A stretch of 63,529 nt of DNA from Marinibacterium sp. (GTDB lineage: Bacteria; Pseudomonadota; Alphaproteobacteria; Rhodobacterales; Rhodobacteraceae). A model generated the notes under the pieces. The model had not been told where the DNA came from, did no database searches, and was given only the letters and a program-made list of their open reading frames with translations. A program made the translations under genes and the position numbers. Of the stretch, positions 43,346 through 52,061 are shown one piece after another. The stretch's first letter is position 1; every line of letters starts with the position of its first letter. The stretch lies in NCBI GenBank assembly GCA_017643305.1, contig JAEPNQ010000012.1, forward strand, positions 1 through 63,529, given 5' to 3'.

Positions 43346-44076
43346 GGGCGGCGCCCCTGTCCGTGCACGATTATGATGGAGAAATAGGGCGCACGGCGGG
43401 TTTCGGGCTGTGCTTCGGCCAGCCGCGTCACGGTCTGGCCTTCCATCGTGGCGTATTCTACCAGCCAGGCGTCATCGTAGCGGCCTGCCGCCTGCAGCGC
43501 GCGGGTGACTTTTTCGAGGTTGTGGCCGATCTTCATGACCACCAGCGCGTTGGTGTCGCCCATGCGGCGGGCCAGTTCATCCTCGGGCAGGGTGCCCATC
43601 GCCACGGTCAGCACATCATCGCCCCAAGTCACGGGCAGTCCCGTGGCGGTCCAGGCACCCGACATGCCGGTGATGCCGGGCACGACCTGCACCGGCACAT
43701 CGCCCACCAGCCGCGAATGCAGATGCATGAAAGAGCCGTAAAAGAACGGATCACCTTCACACAGCACCACTACATCTTCGCCTCGTTCGACAAGTGATTT
43801 CAAATGGCCTACGCAATTGGTGTAGAAGGCCGACAGCATTTCGTTATAGCGCGGGTCGGAAAACGGAATCTCGGTGGTGACCGGATATTCCATCGGGTGT
43901 TCCACCGCGGCTTCCGGGATCAGCCCCGCCACGATGCCACGCGCCTGCCCGGATTTCCCGGCCTTGCGGAAATAGGCCACGTTGCGCGCATTGCGCAGCA
44001 GCCGGTCGGCCCGGACGCTCATCAGGTCCGGATCGCCGGGGCCCAGCCCCAGCCCATATACCGTCCCCACGCTCAT
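43342..44076 (-). CDS. cobI: Precorrin-2 C20-methyltransferase
   Basis: This 244-residue methylase acts on precorrin-2 to give precorrin-3A. It shows TVYGLGLGPGDPDLMSVRA, VVLCEGDPFFYGSFMHLHSRL (split as VVLCEGDPFFYG and SFMHLHSRL), QVVPGITGMSGAW and LVVMKIGHNLEKV. It starts by 4-bp overlap with cobH and ends by overlap with cobJ. Length and motifs are standard. Confidence 0.95.
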   Translation of the reverse strand: MSVGTVYGLGLGPGDPDLMSVRADRLLRNARNVAYFRKAGKSGQARGIVAGLIPEAAVEHPMEYPVTTEIPFSDPRYNEMLSAFYTNCVGHLKSLVERGEDVVVLCEGDPFFYGSFMHLHSRLVGDVPVQVVPGITGMSGAWTATGLPVTWGDDVLTVAMGTLPEDELARRMGDTNALVVMKIGHNLEKVTRALQAAGRYDDAWLVEYATMEGQTVTRLAEAQPETRRAPYFSIIIVHGQGRRP

Positions 44077-44702
44077 TCCGCGCGGCTCGCTACGGCGTTA
44101 ATCGCGGCCACGGTGATTGCACTGCCGCCCAGTCGACCTTCGACGATACAGCATGGCACAGGTTGATCGGCCCACAGCGCATCCTTGGATTCCATCGCAC
44201 CGACAAAGCCCACTGGACAACCTATGATCGCGGCGGGACGGGGGCAGTCAGGGTCTTCCAGCATGTTCAGCAGGTGAAACAGCGCCGTGGGCACGTTGCC
44301 AATGGCCACCAGCGCACCGTCCAACTGCGGCCGCCACAGCTCCAGCGCCGCGGCGGAGCGTGTGTTTCCCATTTCCGCCGCCATCTCGCGTACACCGTCG
44401 GCATGCAGGGTACAGACCACCTCATTCTCTGCGGGCAGGCGCGGACGCGTCACACCCTCGCTGACCATGCGCGCGTCACACAGGATTGGTGCACCGTGTT
44501 CCACCGCTTTGCGGGCGGCGGGCACGAAACCGGGTGAGAACCTGATATGCGGTGCCAGATCTACCATGCCAGCGGCGTGGATCATGCGCACGGCCACCTG
44601 CTCTTCATCCGCGTCAAAGCGGGCCAGATCGGCCTCGGCCCGGATCGTGGCAAAGGACTGCTTGTATATCGCAGCGCCGTCCATTTCGTAGGTATATGGC
44701 AT
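44073..44702 (-). CDS. cobH: Precorrin-8X methylmutase
   Basis: This 209-residue enzyme moves the methyl group from C11 to C12 and yields hydrogenobyrinate. It has YEMDGAAIYKQSFATIRAEA, VRMIHAAGMVDLAPHIRFS (with the catalytic His in MIHAAG), ILCDARMVSEGVTR, and IGNVPTALFHLLNML, GCPVGFVGAMESKDAL. The start codon overlaps the cobG stop by one base. It is intact and of standard length. Confidence 0.96.
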   Translation of the reverse strand: MPYTYEMDGAAIYKQSFATIRAEADLARFDADEEQVAVRMIHAAGMVDLAPHIRFSPGFVPAARKAVEHGAPILCDARMVSEGVTRPRLPAENEVVCTLHADGVREMAAEMGNTRSAAALELWRPQLDGALVAIGNVPTALFHLLNMLEDPDCPRPAAIIGCPVGFVGAMESKDALWADQPVPCCIVEGRLGGSAITVAAINAVASRAE

Positions 44703-45820
44703 CAGATCTGCTCCGTTCCTTTCGCCAGCGCATCCGGGTCCAGCCCGCGCCGGGCGGGCTCATCCCATGAACACCCGTCTATCACAAGGTCAAAGCGCCC
44801 GTCGCGACCCACCAGTGTGCGCTTGGCCGCGCGCGGACGGGCGCACCCCTTGGCACAGCCGCTGACATGCAACGTGTCTGGTGCCCCCGCCAAAACCTTG
44901 GCCAGCCCTCGCGTATCGACCGTGGCCGAGGTGCAGAGCGGCACGCCGGGGCAGGCATCCACCCGCAGCAGCGGGTCATCGGGATGGGTGAGAAAGGGGG
45001 ACGCCGGCAGTGTTTCCGCTCCCATCAGCACGAACAGCCGCCAGGGCGTGGTGATCAGCGCGGTCGCCTGGCTTCCGGTCATTAGCGCGGCCAGCGCGCC
45101 TGCGTCGATGCTGCCAAAGGCGGCGCCCAGCACCTGCCCGGCGGGTGATGTGCCGGGCTGCAAAGGCGGCGCTTCCGGGGCAGGGGCGCTTGTTCGCCAG
45201 TCTTCCGGCAAGGCCAGTACGGCATCCTTCATGCGCCGTGCGGTGCCGCGGTGGACGGCAAACCAATGGGTCAGCGTGATGGCGGTGTCTATGGCTGTGT
45301 CAGGGTCCACTGCGCGCCCCCGGGCCGCGCCGTCTGCGCGCACGATCAAGCCGGTTTCCCCGAGTTCAATCCGAATATCGGCGGAGGCCTGCGCCAGCAG
45401 CCGGGTTTCCCCGCAATCCACCGCAAAGCCAAACTTGGCAGGAAGGTCGGGCAGTTCCCCCAGCCGCGCCTGCAAAGCATCGGTCAAGGTTATGGTCAGA
45501 TCACCCGGCACAGCCATTGGAGAGGTCAGGATGTTGCGGCGGGTTTCGGTGCCTGCATCGGCATCCAGTAGGCCAAGCGCGCCCAGATCGGTCTGCAATG
45601 GTGCCAGCGTGTCGGAACGTACCCCCCGGATTTGCAGATTTGCCCGGCTGGTCAGGTCGATCAGCCCGTTGCCATGCACGAGCGCCGCTGCGCAGAGCCC
45701 CACCACCTGCGTCGCATCCAGACGGCAAGCACGGGGTCGCAACCGAACGATCCAGCCATCGCCCGTTTCCATCGGTCGCCAAGCGCCAGGGCACCAGCCT
45801 TTGGGGGCAGGCCGGGTCAT
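44702..45820 (-). CDS. cobG: Precorrin-3B synthase (Fe-S monooxygenase)
   Basis: This 372-residue protein resembles sulphite/nitrite reductase half-domains and hydroxylates precorrin-3A with O2. It has PKGWCPGAWRPMETGDGW at the N-terminus, LTSRANLQIRGV, and the cluster cysteines in ACPGVPLCTSATVDTR and VSGCAKGCARP. Using CobG rather than an O2-independent route confirms the aerobic pathway. ATG 45820 overlaps the cobN stop (ATGA); 16 upstream in-frame codons lie in cobN. Confidence 0.9.
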   Translation of the reverse strand: MTRPAPKGWCPGAWRPMETGDGWIVRLRPRACRLDATQVVGLCAAALVHGNGLIDLTSRANLQIRGVRSDTLAPLQTDLGALGLLDADAGTETRRNILTSPMAVPGDLTITLTDALQARLGELPDLPAKFGFAVDCGETRLLAQASADIRIELGETGLIVRADGAARGRAVDPDTAIDTAITLTHWFAVHRGTARRMKDAVLALPEDWRTSAPAPEAPPLQPGTSPAGQVLGAAFGSIDAGALAALMTGSQATALITTPWRLFVLMGAETLPASPFLTHPDDPLLRVDACPGVPLCTSATVDTRGLAKVLAGAPDTLHVSGCAKGCARPRAAKRTLVGRDGRFDLVIDGCSWDEPARRGLDPDALAKGTEQI

Positions 45821-48800
45821 GCGATGCGCTCCAGCTCTGCGAGAATGGAGTTTCGACGGCTTTGCCACAGGCCGGCATCATGCAGTTCTGCAAATCGATC
45901 GCGCATGGCCTGCAGCGCATTGGGGTTTTCGCGCGACAGGAATTCCACGACCACCGTGTCGCCCAGGGTTGCGTCGAAATAGGCGTCAAACAGATGTGGG
46001 CCCACCGCCTGCGCCAGTTGCGCGAACGCGGCCATATGCTCCAGCGTAGCCGCAATTTCTGCAGCGCCCCGGAAGCCGTGCCGCTGCATGCCTGCGATCC
46101 AATGTGGATTGGCGGCGCGGGCCTGTACGACGCGGGCAATCTCTTCGGCCAGAAGTCGGGCGCGCGGTGTCTCGGGCCGTGTATTGTCCATGTGATAGAG
46201 CCGCGCGGTGCCGCCTGTGGTGGCCTTGGCGGCGGCAAAGCCGGCCTCATGCGCGGCATAGTCCGCAGCCAGCAACAGATCGGTTTCTGCCAGATCCTGC
46301 AAATGCACAAAACTGTCGGCCTGCGCGACCCGGTCCATGATGCCCTGCATGTCCTGCGTGGCGCTGTCGCCGTCCAGCGCAAAACCGGAGGCTTGGAGCC
46401 AGGCGCGCCCGGCCTCCTGCCGCGCAGCATCAGTGTAGACCTCCGGCAGATCGGTCAGACCCAGCCCATAGCTGCCGGGTCGGGGGCCATAGACACGTGG
46501 GCTTGGGGCCTGACCGGCAAAGGGGTTCCAATCCAACGCTTCGTCCCGCATAGCCAGCGCGCGCACGGCTTGCGAAAACAGGCCTGACAGCGTCGGAAAC
46601 ACGTCGCGGAAAAGCCCTGACACCCGCAAGGTCACGTCAAGCCGGGGGCGCGCGAGGTCGGTTATGGGCAAGATTTCGATACCTGACACCCGCTCACTGC
46701 CCGCGTCCCAGACCGGGCGCACGCCCAGCAGATGCAGGGCCATGGCAAATTCTTCGCCCGCTGTGCGCATCGTAGCTGACCCCCAGAGATCGACGATCAG
46801 TCCCTTTGGGTAATCGCCTTCCTCTTGCAGATGGCGGCGGACCAGCTCCTCGGCCAGCTTTACGCCCTGCGTGTAGGCCGACCGCGATGGCACACTGCGG
46901 GGGTCGGTGGTATAAAGGTTCCGGCCCGTGGGCAGCACGTCGGTGCGCCCACGATAGGGTGATCCGGACGGCCCGGCAGGGATGCGCTTGCCCGCGATTG
47001 CGTCCAGCAAAGCCTGCCGTTCGGCGGCCACCGAGGCGTCGGTATCAAAATTGCCTTGCGCCGCAGGCGGCCGGCCCCAGATATGGAGGCCATCGCCGAA
47101 CTGGCTTTCCTTGATGTCACAGACGAACCGGTCAATGCGGGTGATCGCCTCGGCCGTACTGGCAGCGGCGTCGAGGCCAAGATCAGCCTCCACCCCCAGC
47201 GCCTGTGCTTCGTCCCGGATGTCCGACTGCAGCCGGTCGCGGCGCTTGGGGTCCAGTCCGTCGGCGTTGGAAAATTCGTCCAGCAGGTTTTCCAGCCGCA
47301 GGAAGCGGTCGGGTGTATGGCTATCGCGCAGAGGCGGCGGTATGTGTCCCAAAGTAATCGCCCCGATCCGGCGTTTGGCCTGGGCCGCTTCGCCGGGGTC
47401 GTTCACGATGAACGGGTAGATCACGGGCACATCGCCGATCAGAGCCTCGGGCCAGCAGGTCTGTGACAGGGCCACAGATTTGCCGGGCAACCATTCCAGC
47501 GTGCCGTGCGCGCCGATATGGACCAGCGCGTCGATCCCTCTGCTCTCCCGCAGCCAGAGATAGAAGGCCACATATGCATGGCGCGGGGTGCGGGACAGGT
47601 CGTGATAGTCGTCATCGCGTGTTTTCGGCGTGCCGCGTTCGGGCTGCAGGGCAACCAGCGTGCCGTTGCGGGTGGTGACGTGGAAGTGAAACAGGCCATC
47701 GTGGCAATCCGGATCGTCCTTCGGCGCCCCCCAAGCGCGGTCGAGATCGTCGCGCAGCTTGGCGGGCAGGGTGGTCAGGAGATCTCGGTACACGTCTAAA
47801 GACAGGGTGGGCCGCTCTTCGGCGAGATCTTGTGAAATCCTCGCAGGCGATTTGTTTTCTACAATTGAAAACGGACCGGAATTTTTGAAAAATTCCCCCG
47901 CAGCCGGAGGGGCCAGGTCTTCGAGGATGGCTTCCGCAGAGGCCAGCGCATCAAGGCCGACCGCATGGGCCATTTGCCACGACTTGCCAGGATAGGTGGA
48001 CAGCACCAGCGCCAGCCGGGGCGCGTCTGTCTGGCCCAGCCGCACGCGGGCGGCAACCCGGTCGGCAATTGCCGCTATCCGCTCGGGTCGGGGTGTGTGG
48101 ACATAGCGCGCGAATTGCAATGCATCATCGCGTAGTCCGGGCTGTTTGAACGACGCAACACCCGCCATGATCCGCCCGTCCACTTCCGGCAGCACCACGT
48201 GCATGGCGAGATCAGCGGGTGACAGACCGCGTTCGGCCTCCTCCCAGGCTGTTTCAGCGGACGTAGCCAGCGCGACCTGAAACACCGGCACGTCCGCCGC
48301 GTCTAGCGGGGAGTTCTGACCGTCGCCCTTGCCAGAAAATGCGGTGGCGTTGACGATTGCCGCCGGGGCCAGCGCGCGTACCTGACGCTGCAGCCATCTG
48401 GCAGGTTCCGGCGTCTTGAGTGAGGGCACAAACAGTGCGCCAACGTCAAAGCCCCGGTCGCGGAACGCTGTGAACAGCGCCTCCATCGGGGCGAGGTCGG
48501 CACTGGTCAGGTAAGCGCGGTAGAACACCAGAAGGATACGTGAGCCAGTACCAGAGAATGTACCAGAGGATGTGCCGGAGAACATCAGCGCGGGGCAGCT
48601 CAGGCCATGGTCGGGCGTCCAGCCGCCGACGATAGGCACATGTTTGGCCCCGCGCACGGGCGCGGCGTATAACCCGGCGGCAAGCGCCATTTGTGCCAGC
48701 GCGCTCTGCGCTGCGACCTCACCGCCTGCATCGCACAGATGCTGCAAACGCCGAAGGGTTGACACGGGCACGGTCGAGACCTCGTCCAGCCGCGGATCGG

Positions 48801-49167
48801 CCCGGCCATCGGCTGGCAGCACTGCCAGCGCAATGCCTTTTTCCTGCGCCAGTGCGGCGACCTGCTGGAGACCGTAGGACCAGTAGGGCACGCCGCCGAT
48901 CAACCGGATCAATATGCCCCGCGCACCAGCCAGCGTCTGTTCAACATACGTGTCCACAGACAAGGGGTGTTTCAGCGCCGCCAGATTGGCTAGCCGCAGG
49001 TCGGGCATATCTCCACCTGCTGCGCGAGCGCGGTGCCACCCGGCGGAAAAGGCGCCGAGGTCGCTGTCAGAAAAGCTGAGCACCACCAGCTCCGCAGGGT
49101 CTTGGCCCAGGTCTGTTGGCGTTTCAGTCTCTTCCAGCCCGTGGCTTTCGCGGAACACGACATGCAT
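45817..49167 (-). CDS. cobN: Cobaltochelatase large subunit
   Basis: This 1116-residue subunit binds hydrogenobyrinate a,c-diamide and inserts cobalt together with the CobS-CobT ATPase, neither of which is in the window. It shows FYRAYLTSADLAPMEALF, LSTYPGKSWQMAHAVGLDA, HIGAHGTLEWLPGKSVALS, PVIYPFIVNDPGEAAQAKRR (split IYPFIVNDPG, EAAQAKRR), GDYPKGLIVDLWGSATMRT and RVSGLFRDVFP. It is somewhat shorter than the ~1250 residues of the classic enzyme, as in other Rhodobacterales. A 12-bp triple repeat lies near residue 200. The 165 bp between it and cobW hold no recognised element. Confidence 0.95.
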   Translation of the reverse strand: MHVVFRESHGLEETETPTDLGQDPAELVVLSFSDSDLGAFSAGWHRARAAGGDMPDLRLANLAALKHPLSVDTYVEQTLAGARGILIRLIGGVPYWSYGLQQVAALAQEKGIALAVLPADGRADPRLDEVSTVPVSTLRRLQHLCDAGGEVAAQSALAQMALAAGLYAAPVRGAKHVPIVGGWTPDHGLSCPALMFSGTSSGTFSGTGSRILLVFYRAYLTSADLAPMEALFTAFRDRGFDVGALFVPSLKTPEPARWLQRQVRALAPAAIVNATAFSGKGDGQNSPLDAADVPVFQVALATSAETAWEEAERGLSPADLAMHVVLPEVDGRIMAGVASFKQPGLRDDALQFARYVHTPRPERIAAIADRVAARVRLGQTDAPRLALVLSTYPGKSWQMAHAVGLDALASAEAILEDLAPPAAGEFFKNSGPFSIVENKSPARISQDLAEERPTLSLDVYRDLLTTLPAKLRDDLDRAWGAPKDDPDCHDGLFHFHVTTRNGTLVALQPERGTPKTRDDDYHDLSRTPRHAYVAFYLWLRESRGIDALVHIGAHGTLEWLPGKSVALSQTCWPEALIGDVPVIYPFIVNDPGEAAQAKRRIGAITLGHIPPPLRDSHTPDRFLRLENLLDEFSNADGLDPKRRDRLQSDIRDEAQALGVEADLGLDAAASTAEAITRIDRFVCDIKESQFGDGLHIWGRPPAAQGNFDTDASVAAERQALLDAIAGKRIPAGPSGSPYRGRTDVLPTGRNLYTTDPRSVPSRSAYTQGVKLAEELVRRHLQEEGDYPKGLIVDLWGSATMRTAGEEFAMALHLLGVRPVWDAGSERVSGIEILPITDLARPRLDVTLRVSGLFRDVFPTLSGLFSQAVRALAMRDEALDWNPFAGQAPSPRVYGPRPGSYGLGLTDLPEVYTDAARQEAGRAWLQASGFALDGDSATQDMQGIMDRVAQADSFVHLQDLAETDLLLAADYAAHEAGFAAAKATTGGTARLYHMDNTRPETPRARLLAEEIARVVQARAANPHWIAGMQRHGFRGAAEIAATLEHMAAFAQLAQAVGPHLFDAYFDATLGDTVVVEFLSRENPNALQAMRDRFAELHDAGLWQSRRNSILAELERIA
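48548..48583 (-). repeat. 12-bp repeat, three copies, in frame in cobN
   Basis: On the plus strand the units GTACCAGAGAAT, GTACCAGAGGAT and GTGCCGGAGAAC follow each other. On the coding strand they give the low-complexity stretch FSGTSSGTFSGTGS. Being a multiple of three it keeps the frame and probably sits in a surface loop before the ILLVFYRAYL core. Confidence 0.8.
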
Positions 49168-49332
49168 GGGTTAGGCCTCGGAGGTGTAAAGGGGCTGTGG
49201 TGGCTCTGGCATAGGCCCCGACCATGGCCCTCCCCCGAGACGGGAGAGCGACTGCAGGCGGGATCTGCCATACGACCCTGATGCCGTCGCCCTGTAGGGC
49301 TGGCGTATGAAAGGGGCCGTCACGCGCAAAGG

Positions 49333-50388
49333 TTACTCCGCCGCCGTAGGCAGGCCAGCCAGCGCTTCGGTAATCGCGGCGGTTTCGATATCGTCATGTT
49401 CGGCGATCACAACCAGTTTGCCGCCACGCGCCTCACCCGGCGCCCAGGGGCGGTCATACTGGTGCCGCACGCGCGCGCCTACGGCCTGCACCAGCAGACG
49501 CATAGGCTTACCTGCTACGGCGGCATAGCCCTTGACCCGCAGTATGTTGCGCGTGTTGGCCAGATGTTCGATCCGCGCGACCAGAACGGCCGGATCGCTG
49601 ATTTCGGGCAGAGCCACGACGATACTTTCGAAATCGTCATGTTCGTGATCGTCATGGCCATCGTGATGGCTGGGGCGTGCGTCCATGTCGTCTTCAGCCG
49701 CGGCTTCCAGCCCAAGGATCACCCGGGCATCCACCACACCTTCGGCCACCTCGACAACAGGCAGCGGCCGCGGAGCCTCGGCGGCGATCACCTCCCGCGC
49801 CTTGGCCAGCCCGTCAGGTCCGGCGAGGTCCGGCTTGGTCAGCAAAATGATGTCTGCGCAGCTCACCTGATCCTCGAACACCTCGCTCAGCGGGGTTTCA
49901 TGATCTAGCGAATCGTCCGCTTCACGCTGCGCGTCCACAGCAGCGACGTCTGGTGCAAAGCGACCGGCGGCCACGGCCTCGGCATCGGCCAGCGCGATCA
50001 CGCCGTCCACTGTGATTTTGGAGCGGATATCGGGCCAGTCAAACGCTTTTAGCAGCGGTTTCGGCAGGGCTAGACCGGAGGTTTCGATCAGGATGTGATC
50101 GGGGCGCGGCTCCAACGCCATCAACGCTTCGATCGTCGGGATGAAGTCATCGGCCACGGTGCAGCAAATGCAGCCATTGGCCAGTTCCATAATGTTTTCC
50201 GCCGGGCAATCGGGGATCGCGCAGCTTTTCAGGATCTCGCCATCAACGCCCACATCGCCAAATTCATTTACCACAACGGCCAGGCGCCGCCCGCCGGGGT
50301 TCTGCATCAGGTGGCGAACAAGGGTGGTTTTCCCCGACCCGAGGAAGCCAGTGATCACGGTCACGGGCAGTTTTTCAAGATTGGTCAT
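49333..50388 (-). CDS. cobW: CobW, GTPase metallochaperone (COG0523)
   Basis: This 351-residue G3E-family GTPase shows VITGFLGSGKTTLVRHLM (Walker A), the metal site NGCICCTVADDF, ILIETSGLALPKPL and LTKPDL (the TKxD-type guanine motif). A His/Asp-rich loop SHHDGHDDHEHDD precedes the C-terminal domain that ends EHDDIETAAITEAL. It probably delivers cobalt to CobNST. ATG 50388 overlaps the stop of the DUF1636 gene; 23 upstream codons lie inside that gene. Confidence 0.94.
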   Translation of the reverse strand: MTNLEKLPVTVITGFLGSGKTTLVRHLMQNPGGRRLAVVVNEFGDVGVDGEILKSCAIPDCPAENIMELANGCICCTVADDFIPTIEALMALEPRPDHILIETSGLALPKPLLKAFDWPDIRSKITVDGVIALADAEAVAAGRFAPDVAAVDAQREADDSLDHETPLSEVFEDQVSCADIILLTKPDLAGPDGLAKAREVIAAEAPRPLPVVEVAEGVVDARVILGLEAAAEDDMDARPSHHDGHDDHEHDDFESIVVALPEISDPAVLVARIEHLANTRNILRVKGYAAVAGKPMRLLVQAVGARVRHQYDRPWAPGEARGGKLVVIAEHDDIETAAITEALAGLPTAAE

Positions 50389-50762
50389 TCCGGCAACTCC
50401 AATGGGGGAATTCGTGCGATACAATTCTTGCGGAAATGTTCGGGCCTTTCGCGCCAAGGCACTACCCCGTCTGCGGCATCCCGGTAGCGGGTCGCGCCAT
50501 CAAGCACGGTTTCCACATGGTCTTCTTCGTTGAGGTGGCCATAGACATAGGTCCAGCGGCCCTGTCCGCGCAGGACGATCGAACAGCCCTGCGAGCAGTT
50601 GGAAAAACATTTAACCCCACGCAGCGTGATGCCCTCTGGTAGCCGACCCTGCAGCGCGTCGTGAAGCAGCGTGCCGGGGCGCTTGGCATCGTCTTCCAAC
50701 GGCAGTCCGCGGCGGCAGGTTGTGCAGACAAGCAGCTCCACTGGTTGTTCCAAATCAAACAC
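50385..50762 (-). CDS. DUF1636 thioredoxin-like/ferredoxin-like protein
   Basis: This 125-residue protein has two Cys clusters, LLVCTTCRRG near the N-terminus and VKCFSNCSQGCSIVL in the middle, the pattern of the DUF1636 family that resembles thioredoxin-fold [2Fe-2S] ferredoxins. It is the first gene after a cobalamin riboswitch and is translationally coupled to cobW, as in other alphaproteobacteria. A role in metal or electron delivery to the cobaltochelatase or a corrin reductase is plausible but unproven. Confidence 0.85.
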   Translation of the reverse strand: MFDLEQPVELLVCTTCRRGLPLEDDAKRPGTLLHDALQGRLPEGITLRGVKCFSNCSQGCSIVLRGQGRWTYVYGHLNEEDHVETVLDGATRYRDAADGVVPWRERPEHFRKNCIARIPPLELPE

Positions 50763-50857
50763 TTATAGCCCTCTCTTCAGGTTCAGGCAGGGCAAGCGCG
50801 GGGTCTCTGACACAGGAACCCGACCCCGGCACACCCCGTCCGGATCACGTCACGTCT

Positions 50858-51044
50858 GCTGGCAGGTCTCCCGGCTTGCGGATGTCAGAGCGCGGCTCTG
50901 GCGGTGGTCCTGCCTTCCCAGCCCTCTCTGGCCAGTGGCATGTGGACCCCTCTCCGGTCACGGTCGCGGGGGCGGCTGCGCTTTGGGTGTCTGACGAAAC
51001 CCTGTCGCATTCCCTTTTCACCTGTCTTAAGAACAGGCACCAAC
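50858..51044 (-). promoter_or_regulatory. Cobalamin riboswitch upstream of DUF1636-cobW-cobN
   Basis: The minus strand shows GGTGCCTGTTC, AAAAGGGAATGCGAC, GCCGCCCCCGCGACCGTGA, GCCACTGG (B12 box), GGGAAGGCAGGACC and CGCAAGCCGGGAGACCTGCC in the order of the B12 element. It leads the DUF1636, cobW, cobN, cobG, cobH, cobI, cobJ series, about 95 bp before the first start codon. Only this strand forms the element; the divergent cobO has no riboswitch. Confidence 0.93.
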
Positions 51045-51097
51045 TTCGCAGACTTCTGCGCCGCCAACCCGCCCCTGTCAAGCATCGGACGCCTGAA

Positions 51098-51706
51098 ATG
51101 ACTGACGAGAACGCCCGCCACAAAGAAAAAATGCAGAAGATCAAAGCTGCGCGCGACAAGATCATGGCCACCAAGACCGAAGAAAAGGGGCTGATCATGG
51201 TGCATACCGGGGCGGGCAAGGGAAAATCTTCCTCGGCCTTCGGGATGATAATGCGCTGCATCGCGCATGGCATGCCCTGTGGGGTGGTGCAGTTCATCAA
51301 GGGCAATTGGAGCACGGGGGAGAAACAGTTTCTCCGGAGTCGCTTTGCGGATGAATGCCAGTTTATTGTTTCTGGAGAGGGGTTTACTTGGGAAACTCAG
51401 GACCGGGAGCGGGACATTGCCGCCGCTCAGTCCGGTTGGGAGAAAGCCAAGGAGATGATCCGCAACCCCGATGTCAAATTCGTGCTGCTGGATGAGATCA
51501 ACATCGCTCTGCGCTACGATTACCTCGACATTGAAGAGGTGGTTGATTTCCTGCTGACCGAAAAGCCGCCAATGACGCATGTGGTCCTGACCGGGCGAAA
51601 CGCCAAGCCGGAGTTGATTGAAGCCGCGGATCTGGTGACCGAAATGACGCTGGTGAAGCACCCCTTCCGAGACGGGGTCAAAGCGCAGGCAGGGGTAGAG
51701 TTTTGA
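51098..51706 (+). CDS. cobO: Cob(I)yrinic acid a,c-diamide adenosyltransferase
   Basis: This 202-residue CobA/CobO-type ATP:corrinoid adenosyltransferase has the P-loop VHTGAGKGKSSSAFGM, FIKGNWSTGEKQFL, GEGFTWETQDRERDI, LLDEINIALRYDYL and VVLTGRNAKPELIEAADLVTEM (split VVLTGRNAKPEL, IEAADLVTEM). ATG 51098 gives the normal N-terminus MTDENARHKEKMQKI; a longer frame from 50720 crosses the opposite-strand riboswitch and is rejected. Its promoter must lie within about 60 bp or inside the DNA that encodes the riboswitch. Confidence 0.94.
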   Translation: MTDENARHKEKMQKIKAARDKIMATKTEEKGLIMVHTGAGKGKSSSAFGMIMRCIAHGMPCGVVQFIKGNWSTGEKQFLRSRFADECQFIVSGEGFTWETQDRERDIAAAQSGWEKAKEMIRNPDVKFVLLDEINIALRYDYLDIEEVVDFLLTEKPPMTHVVLTGRNAKPELIEAADLVTEMTLVKHPFRDGVKAQAGVEF

Positions 51707-51776
51707 CATCACTTTACCTAATTGTCATCATCTTGGATTTTAACGACGTGTTCAAACGCAACATCCGGGGTTTCGC

Positions 51777-52061
51777 GTGATCGTTACCAACACACAAACC
51801 CGCCGTGCCTCATATATCGACGGCACAATTGGCCGTACCGGGCTTGTTGATCAGCGACTTGTCTCCCGGCGGTTGGGTCTTGCCAATCCGGAAACAGCCT
51901 TCTTTAGCCGGATTGAAGATCGGGCTGGTCGGCGCGGGCCGGATATCTTGCTGATAGGTGGCGTGGCCGTCGACAGCGAAGCCTGTGAATACATGGGCTG
52001 GTCCGGTTCTCACTGCACGCCGGAAACTTGCGCGGGATTGGCAGAGAGATCGAGACTGTAA
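51777..52061 (+). CDS. Small ORF of unknown function between cobO and Lin0512 genes
   Basis: This 94-codon frame starts at GTG 51777 (no clear ribosome site) and ends with a TAA that overlaps the next gene's ATG by one base. It contains RIEDRAGRRGPDILLIGG and a Cys-containing end CEYMGWSGSHCTPETCAGL. No family is recognised. It may be a relic or a non-coding open frame; if neither, the 354 bp between cobO and the first Lin0512 gene hold nothing else visible. Confidence 0.25.
   Translation: MIVTNTQTRRASYIDGTIGRTGLVDQRLVSRRLGLANPETAFFSRIEDRAGRRGPDILLIGGVAVDSEACEYMGWSGSHCTPETCAGLAERSRL

Noticed and set aside
50720-51097. N-terminal extension of cobO
   Set aside because: It crosses the DNA of the opposite-strand riboswitch, and CobO proteins are about 200 residues long.
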